From the NCBI GenBank assembly GCA_031264645.1, contig JAISDR010000175.1, forward strand, positions 1 to 5,475: DNA of 5,475 bases, read 5' to 3'. Made by a program: the position numbers and the translations under genes. Below the pieces are notes generated by a model. It was given only the letters and a program-made list of their open reading frames with translations. It did not search any database and was not told the DNA's origin. Shown in pieces: positions 5,229-5,475 of the stretch; position 1 is the first letter of the stretch, and every line of letters starts with the position of its first letter. Origin of the DNA: Prevotellaceae bacterium. Its GTDB lineage: Bacteria; Bacteroidota; Bacteroidia; Bacteroidales; UBA932.

Positions 5229-5475
5229 ATGAAAATCATTTGTACAGGCATGAATTATGCCGGACACATAGAAGAGTTTGCAGGCGAAACGCCTCAGAAT
5301 CCCGTATTTTTCCTGAAGCCTGAAACGGCGCTGCTTCGTAATAATCAGCCGTTTTTCTATCCCGATTTCACGAAAAACCTGCATTACGAAACCGAGCTGG
5401 TTCTGCGGATAGGACGCGTCGGAAGGAGTATTCCCGAATGCTTTGCCGAAAGGTATATTGCCGCAATAGGCTTGG
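5229..5475 (+). CDS. Fumarylacetoacetate hydrolase family protein (5' part, cut by window end)
   Basis: The first 82 codons are present. The translation starts MKIICTGMNYAGHIEEF and continues with PVFFLKPETALL, PFFYPDF, HYETELVLRIGRVG and ERYIAAIGL. This matches the core of the FAH family, in particular the short single-domain proteins related to YcgM and human FAHD1. The FLKP segment precedes the fold core, and E54 and E56 in YETEL correspond to two of the metal-binding acidic residues of the family; the third lies beyond the window. Such enzymes hydrolyse or decarboxylate acylpyruvate-type compounds and need Mg or Mn; the real substrate cannot be told here. The family's short members are about 200-220 residues, so more than half is missing. 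An AAAGGA sequence sits immediately before the ATG, too close to act as a normal ribosome site. It is transcribed away from the beta-barrel gene. Confidence 0.85.
   Translation, partial: MKIICTGMNYAGHIEEFAGETPQNPVFFLKPETALLRNNQPFFYPDFTKNLHYETELVLRIGRVGRSIPECFAERYIAAIGL

Noticed and set aside
5199..5384. 61-codon minus-strand open frame at the right end
   Set aside because: It lies opposite the FAH-family gene, whose motifs are clear, and has no recognisable features.

Overview
The window looks like an ordinary chromosomal stretch from a member of the Bacteroidota, most likely Bacteroidales. Three things point there. A RicT-type PSP1 protein is followed directly by the lipoprotein gene gldH. 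The acyltransferase belongs to a type I know from Bacteroides-like genomes. The promoter-like sites fit the TAnnTTTG class used by this phylum, and start codons are preceded by A/T-rich sequence rather than by good Shine-Dalgarno sites. I cannot name a genus or species from sequence alone.

Layout. Positions 1-375 hold no convincing gene. They contain two small hairpins (one resembling a dispersed REP-like palindrome), a longer hairpin with a T-run that may be a terminator, and a TAnnTTTG-type promoter. From 376 to 4518 four plus-strand genes are packed tightly: ricT (PSP1 domain, Cys-rich), gldH (lipoprotein, starting inside the end of ricT), a GNAT-fold N-acyltransferase of the OlsB/GlsB kind (12 bp after gldH), and tilS (tRNA-Ile lysidine synthetase, whose frame overlaps the end of the acyltransferase gene). 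The spacing suggests one transcript. On the minus strand, 4515-5069 encodes a small outer-membrane beta-barrel protein whose stop codon overlaps that of tilS. A 159-bp divergent control region (5070-5228) follows, then the first 82 codons of a fumarylacetoacetate-hydrolase-family enzyme that runs off the window.

The plus-strand cluster mixes RNA-related functions (RicT, TilS) with envelope functions (GldH, N-acyl amino acid lipid synthesis). It looks like a housekeeping cluster held together by co-transcription rather than a single pathway. I found no mobile element, CRISPR array, defence system or rRNA/tRNA gene. The points most worth a second look are the missing ATG/GTG start for tilS, the repetitive KPQG tail of RicT into which the gldH start is nested, the structured 5' region, and the long inverted repeat between the divergent promoters near the right end.
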